Positions 1 to 6,894 are shown, numbered from the stretch's first letter. The stretch: 7,366 bases of DNA from Spirochaetota bacterium (GCA_022704585.1 JAKJGD010000090.1:1-7366), one strand, 5' to 3'. The notes: generated by a model from the sequence alone, not told the origin. Numbers and translations: made by a program.

Positions 1-1249
1 TCACCGATACGCCGTCGGTCGTCGTTTTGGAGCTGAAGGCGAGGACCTTCTCTATCTCCTTGATGCTCTCGGTGGTCAGCACCGCCAGCTTGCCGATCTC
101 GTCCGCGACCACGGCGAAGCCCCGCCCGTATTCCCCGGCGCGCGCCGCCTCGATGCTGGCGTTCAGGCTGAGGAGGTTGATCTTGTCTGCAATGTCCGTG
201 ATGATCGAGACGGTTTCGGCTATCCCCTTGCTCTGCTCGCTGATTTTTAAAATGGTGTTCTCCACCTCGCGCAGGCTTTCGTTGGAGATGCTGGTCTGGG
301 ACACGATCCCCTCGATATCGCCGTAGGTGTCCCTGAGCTTTTCTGTCGTTTCCGACTTGATGTGCTTGAAGTCATTGACTATGTTTTCCATGGTCACGTT
401 GCCGTTGACCTGCTCGTCGGCGGTGCCGCTGATGTTCTCCGCGGCCGCCAGGAGCTCCTCCATCGTGGCGGACATTTCCTCGAACGTGGCCGACTGGTCG
501 TGGATCTTCTCGTTAAAGCGGTTGACCAGGTTATTCTGCTCGTCGACCTTGGCGAACAGGTGCGACATCCGCTCCTTTATCTCGAGGTTGATCAGGCGCC
601 GCGCCTCGGCCTGCTGCTCGATCACCTCGCGCTGGCGCGCGGTCCTGCTATTGAACTCGTCAATGATCGGGATGGTGCGGTAGACCAGGTAGAACACGAA
701 GCCGGTTATGAGAATAAAGAAAATCTCCCGGTACAGGATGATCCCGGTAACTACCGGCTTCCCGTCTATGTTTGCGGCAAGATGGTACTCGCCCCCGTTG
801 GCGATGGCCCAGTACACGAAAAAAGCCCAGTTGGCAAGCGCGAAGATCGAGATCACGATAAAAAGCTTCCGGTCATGCAGAAGGTAGATCAGGACCACAA
901 GGATGATCAGGAGGGCGGTCGAGTTGTACGACTGGAGCGCGAACGTCCACCCGTTGTTGGCGCCGAAATTGTATTTAGCGATTATGGGAACGATAACGGT
1001 AATGAAGGCGGCAACCCATGCAAGCACGGCCGTTTTTTTCCGCTGCTTCTTTCGCCGGTAAATGATGAAGGCGATAAGAATGGCAACGAGGTCGATCACG
1101 GTCGGCCGCAGGATATCGATGGCGCGCATGTCCGCAATGACGAGAAATGACACGGCGACCACGGTTACGACGCAGAGGCCGATGAAATACATGAAGCTCC
1201 CCTTGATCTGTAAAATCTCAAAAGGAGAATAATTTTCGTGGTCTATCAT
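1..1249 (-). CDS. Methyl-accepting chemotaxis protein, six-TM anchor, no HAMP (C-terminus cut by window edge)
   Basis: This gene runs leftward from ATG at 1249-1247 and leaves the window after 416 codons. It should be a membrane chemoreceptor that signals through the CheA/CheW array. The N-terminal ~195 residues form about six hydrophobic segments (roughly 19-39, 47-64, 73-91, 111-124, 129-150, 170-190) joined by short loops, with no sizeable periplasmic sensor domain. A polar helical linker rich in E, Q and R follows (197-257), with no recognisable HAMP domain. The signalling domain is unmistakable: [17 protein letters not shown] at 357-373, then [15 protein letters not shown] at 375-389, which is the conserved hairpin tip that contacts CheA/CheW. 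An AGGAAGG ribosome site (1258-1264) lies 8 nt before the ATG. What it senses is unknown; a membrane or small-molecule cue is inferred from the anchor. The missing 3' end should hold the descending helix and methylation sites. Confidence 0.93.
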   Translation of the reverse strand, partial: MIDHENYSPFEILQIKGSFMYFIGLCVVTVVAVSFLVIADMRAIDILRPTVIDLVAILIAFIIYRRKKQRKKTAVLAWVAAFITVIVPIIAKYNFGANNGWTFALQSYNSTALLIILVVLIYLLHDRKLFIVISIFALANWAFFVYWAIANGGEYHLAANIDGKPVVTGIILYREIFFILITGFVFYLVYRTIPIIDEFNSRTARQREVIEQQAEARRLINLEIKERMSHLFAKVDEQNNLVNRFNEKIHDQSATFEEMSATMEELLAAAENISGTADEQVNGNVTMENIVNDFKHIKSETTEKLRDTYGDIEGIVSQTSISNESLREVENTILKISEQSKGIAETVSIITDIADKINLLSLNASIEAARAGEYGRGFAVVADEIGKLAVLTTESIKEIEKVLAFSSKTTTDGVSV

Positions 1250-1281
1250 GGCATTAACCTTCCTGAGTACTTCATTATTTT

Positions 1282-1310
1282 AATGTATCATTAATTATCA
1301 CGGGTATCAA
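1282..1310 (-). promoter_or_regulatory. Probable sigma70-type promoter of the chemoreceptor gene
   Basis: Read on the minus strand, TTGATA (1305-1310) and TACATT (1282-1287) are separated by exactly 17 bp, about 33 bp upstream of the chemoreceptor ATG. The -35 matches consensus at 5 of 6 bases and the -10 at 4 of 6. The 119-bp gap (1250-1368) separates this gene from the same-strand phosphoesterase gene upstream. No convincing hairpin terminator is visible in the gap, so some read-through from the upstream gene is possible. Confidence 0.55.
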
Positions 1311-1368
1311 GGATTTTTTCGGCCTGCATCGCACATTTTGTTAGATGAAGTCCGTACGCCGTTAAGCA

Positions 1369-3033
1369 TTATCTTTTTTTCTGGAGCAGCGTCTCGATCC
1401 TGCGCATCATTTCGTCAGGAATAACAACGCCGGCCGTCTTGAGCCGCGTCAGGTACTTCTCGAACGACTTCCGCGTGTCCGAGGACGCCGCGAGCACGCG
1501 GAGGTAGGACCTCATGTTCTCCTCCACCTGTTTCCGGAACGAAATGTTTCTGTTCAACAGGTCCTCCACCGGGGCCAGGAGCCGGTAGTTGACCGGCCGG
1601 CAGAAGGAGCGATACACGGCGAAACGCTGGGTCTGGTCGCATGCGGAGTTCCCGGCGGCGATGCTTTCCTCGACGACATCCAGGTTGATGAAATCGATCG
1701 CCTGGAAACCGTGACGGTCAGCCAGCAGCTCCTGTATCCGGGCGGCAACGTCCTTTGCGAAATCGCACGATTCGAAGTCGCCGCCGCACGAGTCCTGTCC
1801 CTTCAGGTAGAGAACCGCGTCCACGTCGGAGGAGTCCTGCGCCATGCCCATGTTGACCGAGCCGACCAGGTCAAGCGCGATATGCCCGGACAGGGGGCCA
1901 AGCGACTCCAGGGCGCGCTCCAGGTTCCGGATCCGCTCCTCGGTCTGCTTCGTCTGGTATATCCGGAAGAAGTTGCGTATGTCCCTGAATATCTTCAGCT
2001 CCGGCACCTGGGTGTACCGCTCGATGTTCTCGTCGATCTGCGATATGTCCGCAAGCGCCTGGTAACGCGCCCCGTCGATCACGGTCTCCCGGTACCCGTC
2101 CCCCTCCCTGCGATATTCCGCGATATCGTGCACCCGGTTATCGACGATCTTTTTGAGCTGGACCTCCGGCACCTCTCCGCCGCTGACCGTTATGTCAAAG
2201 AAAAAACCGCCCTCGGAGATCTCCCCGCGAGAGGTCATCACCTCCCCGAAATTCGACGGGTTCAGGTAGAGGGTTTGTTCCACGAAGCGCGCTCCCCAGC
2301 TTTCATGGTTATGGCCGGACAGGCACAGGATCACGCCGTGGTTGTCGCAGTAGGACCTGAGGGCTGCGGAGCCCCAGGAACCGAGATGGCTGATGGTATC
2401 CAGTATCCCGTACGCGGGATGGTGCGCGACGACAATGTCGGGACGCGCCTGTTCCATGAAGCGATAGAGCTCGCTGTCGGTGTCACGGGCCGATGTGCCA
2501 CCGTAGCGGACCCCGTATGCCTCCGGGAAGCCGGGGGTCCGCACCGCGGCCCCGCCGTATCCCGCAACGGTACAACCGCCGGCCGTCACCGACCCGAGGT
2601 GCAGGTTCCGCGCGTCAAGCGCCGTGCCGGCGAGGTCCATGTCGTAGTTGCCGGGGACGGTGAGAATCATGGTATCTTTCTTCGAGCTGAAAATATTTTC
2701 CAGGATCTGGTATTTTTTCAGCATCACTTCCCGCGCCCTGAGCGAGGCATCGAGGTAGTAGCGGGCTCTGCCGGCGAGCTCTCCCCCGATGGAGCCGCTG
2801 TTCAGCAGGGACCCGACATACTCTTCAAGCAGGACATCCCCCTCGCCGCTCTCCCGTCTCATGGCATGGAACACGTTTTGCGTTTCAGCATATTCGACTG
2901 ACTCGTCCAGGGAATAAAAGGGCAGGTCGATCAGGTCACCGGAGACCACGTAGAGGTCGGCAACGGTTTCTTTCAATAGATTGTACACCCGTACGAAACC
3001 GCCATGGACATCCGTGCAATAAATTATTTTCAT
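1369..3033 (-). CDS. Metallophosphoesterase-nucleotidyltransferase fusion protein
   Basis: This is a 554-residue cytosolic protein with no signal peptide. Residues 1 to ~285 are a calcineurin-like metallophosphoesterase with the metal ligands in order: D8-x-H10, GDLID (G32-D36), GNYD (128-131), HH at 204-205 and GHNH (240-243). Residues ~388-455 carry the DNA-polymerase-beta-type nucleotidyltransferase signature, G391-S392 followed by S402-D403-V-D405, with a likely third carboxylate at D447 or D452. The last ~100 residues look helical. Such domains hydrolyse phosphate esters and transfer NMP groups respectively; the substrates here cannot be read from sequence. Two oddities are the Tyr in GNYD, where GNH[DE] is usual, and a ~90-residue spacing between the GDLID and GNYD blocks. 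The start at 3033 is chosen because MKIIYCTDVHG is a typical domain N-terminus and AGGGA sits at 3040-3044; the frame is open upstream but that extension is low-complexity. The gene is divergent from the SulP gene. Confidence 0.9.
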   Translation of the reverse strand: MKIIYCTDVHGGFVRVYNLLKETVADLYVVSGDLIDLPFYSLDESVEYAETQNVFHAMRRESGEGDVLLEEYVGSLLNSGSIGGELAGRARYYLDASLRAREVMLKKYQILENIFSSKKDTMILTVPGNYDMDLAGTALDARNLHLGSVTAGGCTVAGYGGAAVRTPGFPEAYGVRYGGTSARDTDSELYRFMEQARPDIVVAHHPAYGILDTISHLGSWGSAALRSYCDNHGVILCLSGHNHESWGARFVEQTLYLNPSNFGEVMTSRGEISEGGFFFDITVSGGEVPEVQLKKIVDNRVHDIAEYRREGDGYRETVIDGARYQALADISQIDENIERYTQVPELKIFRDIRNFFRIYQTKQTEERIRNLERALESLGPLSGHIALDLVGSVNMGMAQDSSDVDAVLYLKGQDSCGGDFESCDFAKDVAARIQELLADRHGFQAIDFINLDVVEESIAAGNSACDQTQRFAVYRSFCRPVNYRLLAPVEDLLNRNISFRKQVEENMRSYLRVLAASSDTRKSFEKYLTRLKTAGVVIPDEMMRRIETLLQKKR

Positions 3034-3217
3034 CCCGGTTCCCTGAATTTGTTTGTCCGCGCCGGGCGGCAGTGGAGCGCCGGCCGGTCCCGTGAACGAG
3101 CGTCCGGGGCCGGCAGATTTTGTCAACATAAATCGTCCCGGGACCGATGCTCCGGCGGCCGCCGGACCGGCCCGGAATCGTTTTGTTATTGCATTTTTTT
3201 CATGTCCCGTAAAAAGT
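3034..3217. promoter_or_regulatory. Divergent intergenic region with clustered palindromes
   Basis: This 184-bp spacer must hold the starts of both divergent transcripts. I see a 14-bp imperfect inverted repeat TTnTGTnnACAnAA (3118-3131), a 10-bp perfect palindrome GTCCCGGGAC (3135-3144), a 16-bp perfect palindrome (3151-3166), and a GCCGGCC/GGCCGGC pair (3079-3085 with 3108-3114). A consensus TTGACA exists on the minus strand at 3121-3126, but no -10 stands at the right distance. No full sigma70 promoter is convincing for either gene. Regulator binding is inferred from symmetry only. Confidence 0.4.
3151..3166. repeat. 16-bp perfect GC palindrome
   Basis: The sequence TCCGGCGGCCGCCGGA equals its own reverse complement. 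It lies in the spacer between the two divergent genes, 7 bp from the 10-bp palindrome GTCCCGGGAC. It could be a protein-binding site or an mRNA leader hairpin of the SulP gene. In DNA this GC-rich, some palindromes arise by chance, although 16 perfect bases is long. Confidence 0.6.
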
Positions 3218-5440
3218 ATGAACAATCAAAGCAAACAAGAATTATCGACCATGGTAAACAGGGCCAACCTGAAAGGGGACCTCTTCGGCGGGCTGGCGGC
3301 AATGCTCGTTGCGCTGCCGTCCGCGATCGCCTACGGTATAATCATCTTCACGCCCCTCGGCCCGGAGTATGCCGCCAGGGGCGCGGTCGCGGGGGTCATC
3401 GGCTCGGTCATCCTCGGCGTCATTGCGCCGCTGTTCGGCGGCACGCCGCGCCTGGTCTCCTCCCCCTGCGCGCCGGCGGCCGCCGTGCTCTCGGTCTTTG
3501 CGCTGGAAGCCGCCGGGTCAGTCCCGCGCGAGTCGGTGCCTCTTCTCGTCGCCATCGTGGCCTTTGGCGCCGGCCTGATACAGCTGATTGCCGGCGCGGT
3601 CCGGGGTGGGACCTTTATCAAGTACATCCCCTACCCGGTTATAGCCGGTTATCTCAGCGGGGTCGGTATCCTCATCTTCTGGGGCCAGGTCCCGAAATTC
3701 CTGGGCGCGGGCGCGGGCAGCGTCCCAAGCCTTCTGGCGGACCCGTCCCGCTGGAGGTGGGAGAGCATCCTCATCGGGGCGACGACGATCATCGTCATGC
3801 TCGCCATGCCCCGTATCATCAAGGCAATACCGGCTTCCATCGCGGCCCTCGCGTCGGGAATTCTCTGTTACTTCATCCTGGCCCTGTTCAACGGCGACCT
3901 GCTCTCCCTGCAGGGGAACCCGCTGGTGATCGGCAGCATCAACGGTTCGCCGGCCGACCTGGTACGGGGGGCCATGGGTAACTTCACGGCGCTCGCGGCC
4001 CTTTCCCCGGCCGGCCTGGCCGCTCTCCTCGTGCCGACGCTCACCCTGGGCGTGCTCCTGTCCGTGGACACGCTCAAAACCTGCGTCGTGCTCGACGTGC
4101 TGACCGGCTCGCGGCACAACTCCAACAGGGAGCTGTTCGGCCAGGGGATCGCGAACATGGCCTCCGCCGCGTGCGGCGGGGCGCCCGGGTCCGGGACGAT
4201 GGGGGGCACGCTGGTGAACGTTTTCAGCGGCGGCGCAACGCGCCTCTCCGGACTGCTTGCCGGGGCCTGGGCGCTGGCCGTGCTCGTGCTTTTCGTCAAT
4301 TACATCGCGTGGATACCGACGGCCTCCCTGGCCGGCGTGCTCCTGGTCGTGGGCGTGCGCATGGTCGATCTGAAGAGCCTCCAGCTCCTGAAGCACCGGT
4401 CCACGGTGTTCGATTTCATGGTCATCCTGGCGGTGATCGTTTCCGCCATAAGCATGAGCCTGATCGCGGCCGCCGGCGTCGGGATCGTTCTTGCGATCGC
4501 CCTGTTCCTCAGGGAACAGCTCCGTTTCCCCGTGGTGCGGCGGAAGGTCTTCGGCAACCAGGTCTCGTCCAAGCGGAACCGGCTCGCGTCCGAGCGCGAC
4601 ATCCTTGAAGCGAAGGGGAGCGCCGCGCTGATCATTGAGCTCCAGGGCCAGCTCTTCTTCGGCACCACGGACCAGCTCTATACCCAGATCGAGCCGCACA
4701 TCGCGCGGTGCCGCTATTTCATTTTTGACATGCGGCGTGTCCTGTCGGTCGACTTCACGGCCGCGAACATGCTGACCCAGATCAAGCGGAAGATCGTGGA
4801 AGGCGGCGGGCAGCTCATCTTCACGTCCGTGCCGCTCAGCGTGCCGACCGGCCAGAACATCCGCCAGTACCTCGAGACGCTCGGGTTCGCGCCCCACGAG
4901 GGCCGCGTCAGCTTTTTCCCGCAGCTCGACGGCGCACTCGAATGGGTGGAGGACCAGCTCATCAGGGATAACGCGTACGCGGCCCCCGACAGCAGGCCGC
5001 TCGAGCTCCGGGAGTTCGAGTTCTTTTCCGGCGTGTCGGAGCAGGCCCTCGCCGCGCTGCTGGCAAACATCCAGGAAAAAAGCTTTCCCGACGGCGGCAG
5101 GATCTTCCGGTTCGGCGATGCGGGCGGGGACATCTACTTTTTGAAGCAGGGCATGGTCCGGATCGAGCTGCCGCTGGTTGACGGCACCGTGCACCTCCTG
5201 GCATCGTTCGGGAGGGGGGATTTTTTCGGTGACATGTCGTTCCTCAACCTCGAGAACCGGTCCGCGGACGCCGTCGCGGTCGGCGAGACCGCGCTCTACA
5301 TCATGAAGAGGGAACACTTCGACGCGATAACCGGGCACTTCCCCGAAGTGGGGCACATTTTCTACTACCGGCTCGCGCACGAGCTCGCCCAGCGCCTGCG
5401 GCAGAACGTGATCGAGCTGAAGGCGCTGGAAGAGCATTGA
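3218..5440 (+). CDS. SulP-family anion transporter with STAS and cyclic-nucleotide-binding domains
   Basis: This is a 740-residue inner-membrane transporter. Residues ~20-430 are a hydrophobic SulP/SLC26-type core with many helices, starting with PSAIAYG near 34. Family members move sulfate, bicarbonate or other anions; the substrate here is not predictable. A STAS domain follows (~469-582), including the typical FIFDMRRVLSVDFTA stretch. The C-terminus (~593-735) is a cNMP-binding domain whose phosphate-binding cassette reads FGDMSFLNLENRSADA. The key Arg is present (R681), but Asp (D672) replaces the usual Glu of FGE. This layout suggests transport gated by a cyclic nucleotide or related ligand. 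The start is uncertain: ATG 3218 and ATG 3251 both lack a clear Shine-Dalgarno. The frame also stays open back to 3053, but that stretch is Pro/Gly/Ala-rich and unlike the family. A terminator lies ~157 nt downstream, inside the repeat that begins 9 bases after the stop. Confidence 0.92.
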   Translation: MNNQSKQELSTMVNRANLKGDLFGGLAAMLVALPSAIAYGIIIFTPLGPEYAARGAVAGVIGSVILGVIAPLFGGTPRLVSSPCAPAAAVLSVFALEAAGSVPRESVPLLVAIVAFGAGLIQLIAGAVRGGTFIKYIPYPVIAGYLSGVGILIFWGQVPKFLGAGAGSVPSLLADPSRWRWESILIGATTIIVMLAMPRIIKAIPASIAALASGILCYFILALFNGDLLSLQGNPLVIGSINGSPADLVRGAMGNFTALAALSPAGLAALLVPTLTLGVLLSVDTLKTCVVLDVLTGSRHNSNRELFGQGIANMASAACGGAPGSGTMGGTLVNVFSGGATRLSGLLAGAWALAVLVLFVNYIAWIPTASLAGVLLVVGVRMVDLKSLQLLKHRSTVFDFMVILAVIVSAISMSLIAAAGVGIVLAIALFLREQLRFPVVRRKVFGNQVSSKRNRLASERDILEAKGSAALIIELQGQLFFGTTDQLYTQIEPHIARCRYFIFDMRRVLSVDFTAANMLTQIKRKIVEGGGQLIFTSVPLSVPTGQNIRQYLETLGFAPHEGRVSFFPQLDGALEWVEDQLIRDNAYAAPDSRPLELREFEFFSGVSEQALAALLANIQEKSFPDGGRIFRFGDAGGDIYFLKQGMVRIELPLVDGTVHLLASFGRGDFFGDMSFLNLENRSADAVAVGETALYIMKREHFDAITGHFPEVGHIFYYRLAHELAQRLRQNVIELKALEEH

Positions 5441-5448
5441 GAAAACAA

Positions 5449-5619
5449 TTCAAGCCCCCTGTCCAGAGCTTTTTGTGTTGATATTTGTTATTCGATTCCC
5501 CACAATAGTTCAGATGCCTCGACAAGCTCGGCACAAGTAAAGCGCACTGTGTCCCTTCAGCCGGTACTGGTGAGGGTACAGAATCCACTAAATATTAAGG
5601 CGCCTTCCCGGCGCTTTTT
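5449..5619 (+). repeat. Intergenic repeat copy A (diverged direct repeat of 6951-7109)
   Basis: This stretch aligns end to end with 6951-7109 in the same orientation. Conserved blocks are: the first 25 bases, beginning TTCAAGCC then CCTGTCCAG (22 of 25 identical); 5539-5557 against 7018-7036 (16 of 19); GAGG and ACA at the same spacing afterwards; and ACTAAATATT against ACTAGATATT (9 of 10). Both copies finish in a C-rich stretch and a T-run. Copy A has about 23 extra bases near 5516-5537 containing CTCGACAAGCTCGG, which resembles a palindromic dispersed-repeat core I recall from other genomes (not verified). It begins 9 bases after the SulP stop. No open frame in it looks real. Confidence 0.75.
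5597..5619 (+). terminator. Rho-independent terminator at the end of repeat copy A
   Basis: AAGGCGCC (5597-5604) pairs with GGCGCTTT (5610-5617), with one G-T wobble, around a TTCCC loop; the T-run is 5615-5619. It sits ~157 nt past the SulP stop and probably ends that transcript. The next promoter starts only 4 bases later, so the site also insulates the SH3b gene. Confidence 0.75.
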
Positions 5620-5622
5620 GTG

Positions 5623-5651
5623 TTGAAAAGATCAAGTCGTTGTCCTATAAT
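5623..5651 (+). promoter_or_regulatory. Sigma70-type promoter for the SH3b gene
   Basis: TTGAAA (5623-5628) and a perfect TATAAT (5646-5651) are separated by 17 bp. Transcription would start near 5658, giving a leader of ~80 nt. The leader contains a small stem-loop CAGT-CAT-ACTG around 5670-5680. The region between this promoter and the ATG at 5741 is AT-rich and otherwise featureless. Confidence 0.7.
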
Positions 5652-5740
5652 TGTTCTGATATGGCCTATTCAGTCATACTGGCCTGCACAGAATGAGGAT
5701 AACATTTAAAAAATAATAAAGTTTTCATTGTAAGGATTTT

Positions 5741-6364
5741 ATGGTTCGAAATATTTATCCTATTATAACAATATTTATTATCGTGCTTGGTTCAATTTTA
5801 CGTGGTAATACACTAATAAATGATAAATATGGAGTGGTACTGGGCACTAAAGTCCTTGTTAGAGAATCGCCAAATACAAAATCAAAAATTGTGACGGTGG
5901 TAAAAGAAGGTGAAATGGTAGAAATTATTCAATGGACAAATGTCAAAGAAAAAATTGGCATTCATGAAGACCATTGGGCCAAAATCAAAACACAGAATAA
6001 TGAGTCTGGCTATATATTTGGCGCGTTTATTTTTGATTTGAAAAATTTCATTGGCAAAAAATGGTTTAGAGAAACTTGTAGTGGTCTTATAATAGGTGTG
6101 ATTTTTGAAAATAATAATACATTCAAAATAATTGGAGGATGTGGGGAACTTGGCTGCGGTGAACTCAGGATCATGAACGGCGGCACTTACTCTTTCAATA
6201 AAACAGAAATAACTCTGAATAATATCACCCAACATTTACAGATAGACAAATTATATTTATTCAAATACAACCAAATGAACACTCTAGATGAAAAAAAACG
6301 ACACATTGATGATCGATCTTTTCTTGAATTGGAAAAAATCGGAGTTTGTTGGGGTTGGTGGTAA
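5741..6364 (+). CDS. Exported SH3b-domain protein of unknown function (low GC)
   Basis: The product is 207 residues. Residues 1-21 are a hydrophobic signal peptide or N-terminal anchor (IYPIITIFIIVLGSIL) with an Arg at position 3. Residues ~31-97 match a bacterial SH3 domain: VLVRESPNTKSKIV, then a VVKEGEMVEII strand, then W79-K81 and GYIFGAFI, like the usual LR..P...S.vv..l..G..v pattern. Such domains typically bind cell-wall peptides or protein partners. The remaining ~110 residues match nothing I recognise; they hold a Cys/Gly-rich turn GGCGELGCGEL (132-142) and end in CWGWW. Four cysteines (113, 134, 139, 203) could form disulfides if the protein is exported. AAGGA (5732-5736) precedes the ATG by 4 nt. 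The gene is far more AT-rich than the SulP gene and uses A/T-ending codons, which suggests transfer. It converges on the toxin gene 25 bases downstream. Confidence 0.8.
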   Translation: MVRNIYPIITIFIIVLGSILRGNTLINDKYGVVLGTKVLVRESPNTKSKIVTVVKEGEMVEIIQWTNVKEKIGIHEDHWAKIKTQNNESGYIFGAFIFDLKNFIGKKWFRETCSGLIIGVIFENNNTFKIIGGCGELGCGELRIMNGGTYSFNKTEITLNNITQHLQIDKLYLFKYNQMNTLDEKKRHIDDRSFLELEKIGVCWGWW

Positions 6365-6389
6365 AAACATAACTATTGAAACATTAATC

Positions 6390-6689
6390 CTACCGGTATG
6401 AATCCTTCCGGGCGCTGATATCGAGAACAATGACCAGCACCCTGCCGTTTTCAACCTGATAGAACAGCCGGTAATCGCCGATGCGATACCGGTACACGCC
6501 TTCAAATTCGCCTTTCAATTTCTTTATATTGTTTCCGAAAAACGGGTTTAATCGAAGCCGGGGATATACGTAATCCCTGATTTTTTTATAAATCTTTCTG
6601 TATCTCGTTCCCTGAATTTTGGAGATGAAATGATCAGTTTCAGCAATGGAAAAATTATTCAACGACTTTATACTTCCCTTTCCGGGCAT
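6390..6689 (-). CDS. RelE/ParE-superfamily toxin of a type II toxin-antitoxin pair
   Basis: The product is 99 residues. The core LNPFFGNNIKKLKGEF (47-62), VYRYRIGDYRLFYQV (65-79) and ARKDSYR (93-99) is the standard C-terminal half of RelE-type toxins, which in most studied cases cut mRNA on the ribosome; some relatives (ParE) poison gyrase instead. Basic residues K57, K59, R67, R69, R74 and R94 are candidates for RNA contact. The gene overlaps the end of the antitoxin gene by 35 bases, so translation is probably coupled. ATG 6689 is preferred because a good ribosome site lies 7 nt upstream. A TTG at 6662 overlapping the antitoxin stop is an alternative and would remove the first nine residues (MPGKGSIKS), which are not part of the fold. 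The toxin appears intact, with no frameshift. Confidence 0.88.
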   Translation of the reverse strand: MPGKGSIKSLNNFSIAETDHFISKIQGTRYRKIYKKIRDYVYPRLRLNPFFGNNIKKLKGEFEGVYRYRIGDYRLFYQVENGRVLVIVLDISARKDSYR

Positions 6690-6894
6690 CGCTCATTCCC
6701 TTCTTCAGGCCCGCCATCAACTGCGCGTCATTAAGTATCTGCTCCATCTCCTCGTCCGAAACATACATCTCGCTGGTCAGGTAGGAGAGTGACGCGTTTT
6801 CCATGAAATTCGAGATGGTCCTCCGCTCACCATCAGCCGCTTTTTTCAGGAGATTATACACGTCATCATCGATTCGCACGGTTATCGTTTTCAT
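6655..6894 (-). CDS. Ribbon-helix-helix antitoxin
   Basis: The product is 79 residues. The N-terminus MKTITVRIDDDVYNLL, followed by a second helix around RRTISNFMENASLSYL (25-39), is a MetJ/Arc/CopG-type ribbon-helix-helix: a beta strand at 2-7 for DNA contact and helices at ~9-21 and 25-39. The acidic stretch SDEEMEQILNDAQ (46-58) and the Lys-rich tail are where such antitoxins usually wrap their toxin. It is first in the operon and should neutralise the downstream RelE-type toxin and repress its own promoter. ATG 6894 is chosen because AAGGTGA (6900-6906 on the opposite strand) lies 5 nt before it. The in-frame GTG at 6903 is part of that ribosome site, so it is unlikely to be the start. 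Confidence 0.88.
   Translation of the reverse strand: MKTITVRIDDDVYNLLKKAADGERRTISNFMENASLSYLTSEMYVSDEEMEQILNDAQLMAGLKKGMSDARKGKYKVVE
6697..6706 (-). promoter_or_regulatory. Ribosome binding site of the toxin, inside the antitoxin gene
   Basis: On the minus strand GAAGAAGGGA ends 7 nt before the toxin ATG at 6689. It lies within the antitoxin codons for KKG. This supports the ATG start and means toxin translation initiates before the antitoxin stop codon. Confidence 0.6.

Noticed and set aside
362..1150. A 262-codon plus-strand frame
   Set aside because: Lies antisense to the chemoreceptor; composition is low-quality and the minus strand encodes an unmistakable signalling domain and membrane helices.
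1711..2901. A 396-codon plus-strand frame over the phosphoesterase gene
   Set aside because: Shadow of the minus-strand gene, whose metal and nucleotide-binding motifs are all in place.
3098..3126. TTGACA at 3121-3126 (minus strand) as promoter of the phosphoesterase gene
   Set aside because: The position 17 bp downstream reads ACGCTC, which is not a -10 element.
3053..3217. 55-residue N-terminal extension of the SulP protein
   Set aside because: Pro/Ala/Gly-rich and made of the spacer palindromes, with no ribosome site. The transporter core begins well after the ATG at 3218.
3034..3225. 64-residue N-terminal extension of the phosphoesterase (start at 3225)
   Set aside because: Low-complexity Gly/Pro/Ala sequence that overlaps the SulP start. 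The internal ATG at 3033 has a ribosome site and begins a typical domain N-terminus.
3518..5437. A 639-codon open frame antisense to the SulP gene
   Set aside because: Its translation is rich in R, H, G, E and D with no domain, and the opposite strand encodes a complete SulP-STAS-cNMP protein. Long antisense frames are expected in GC-rich genes.
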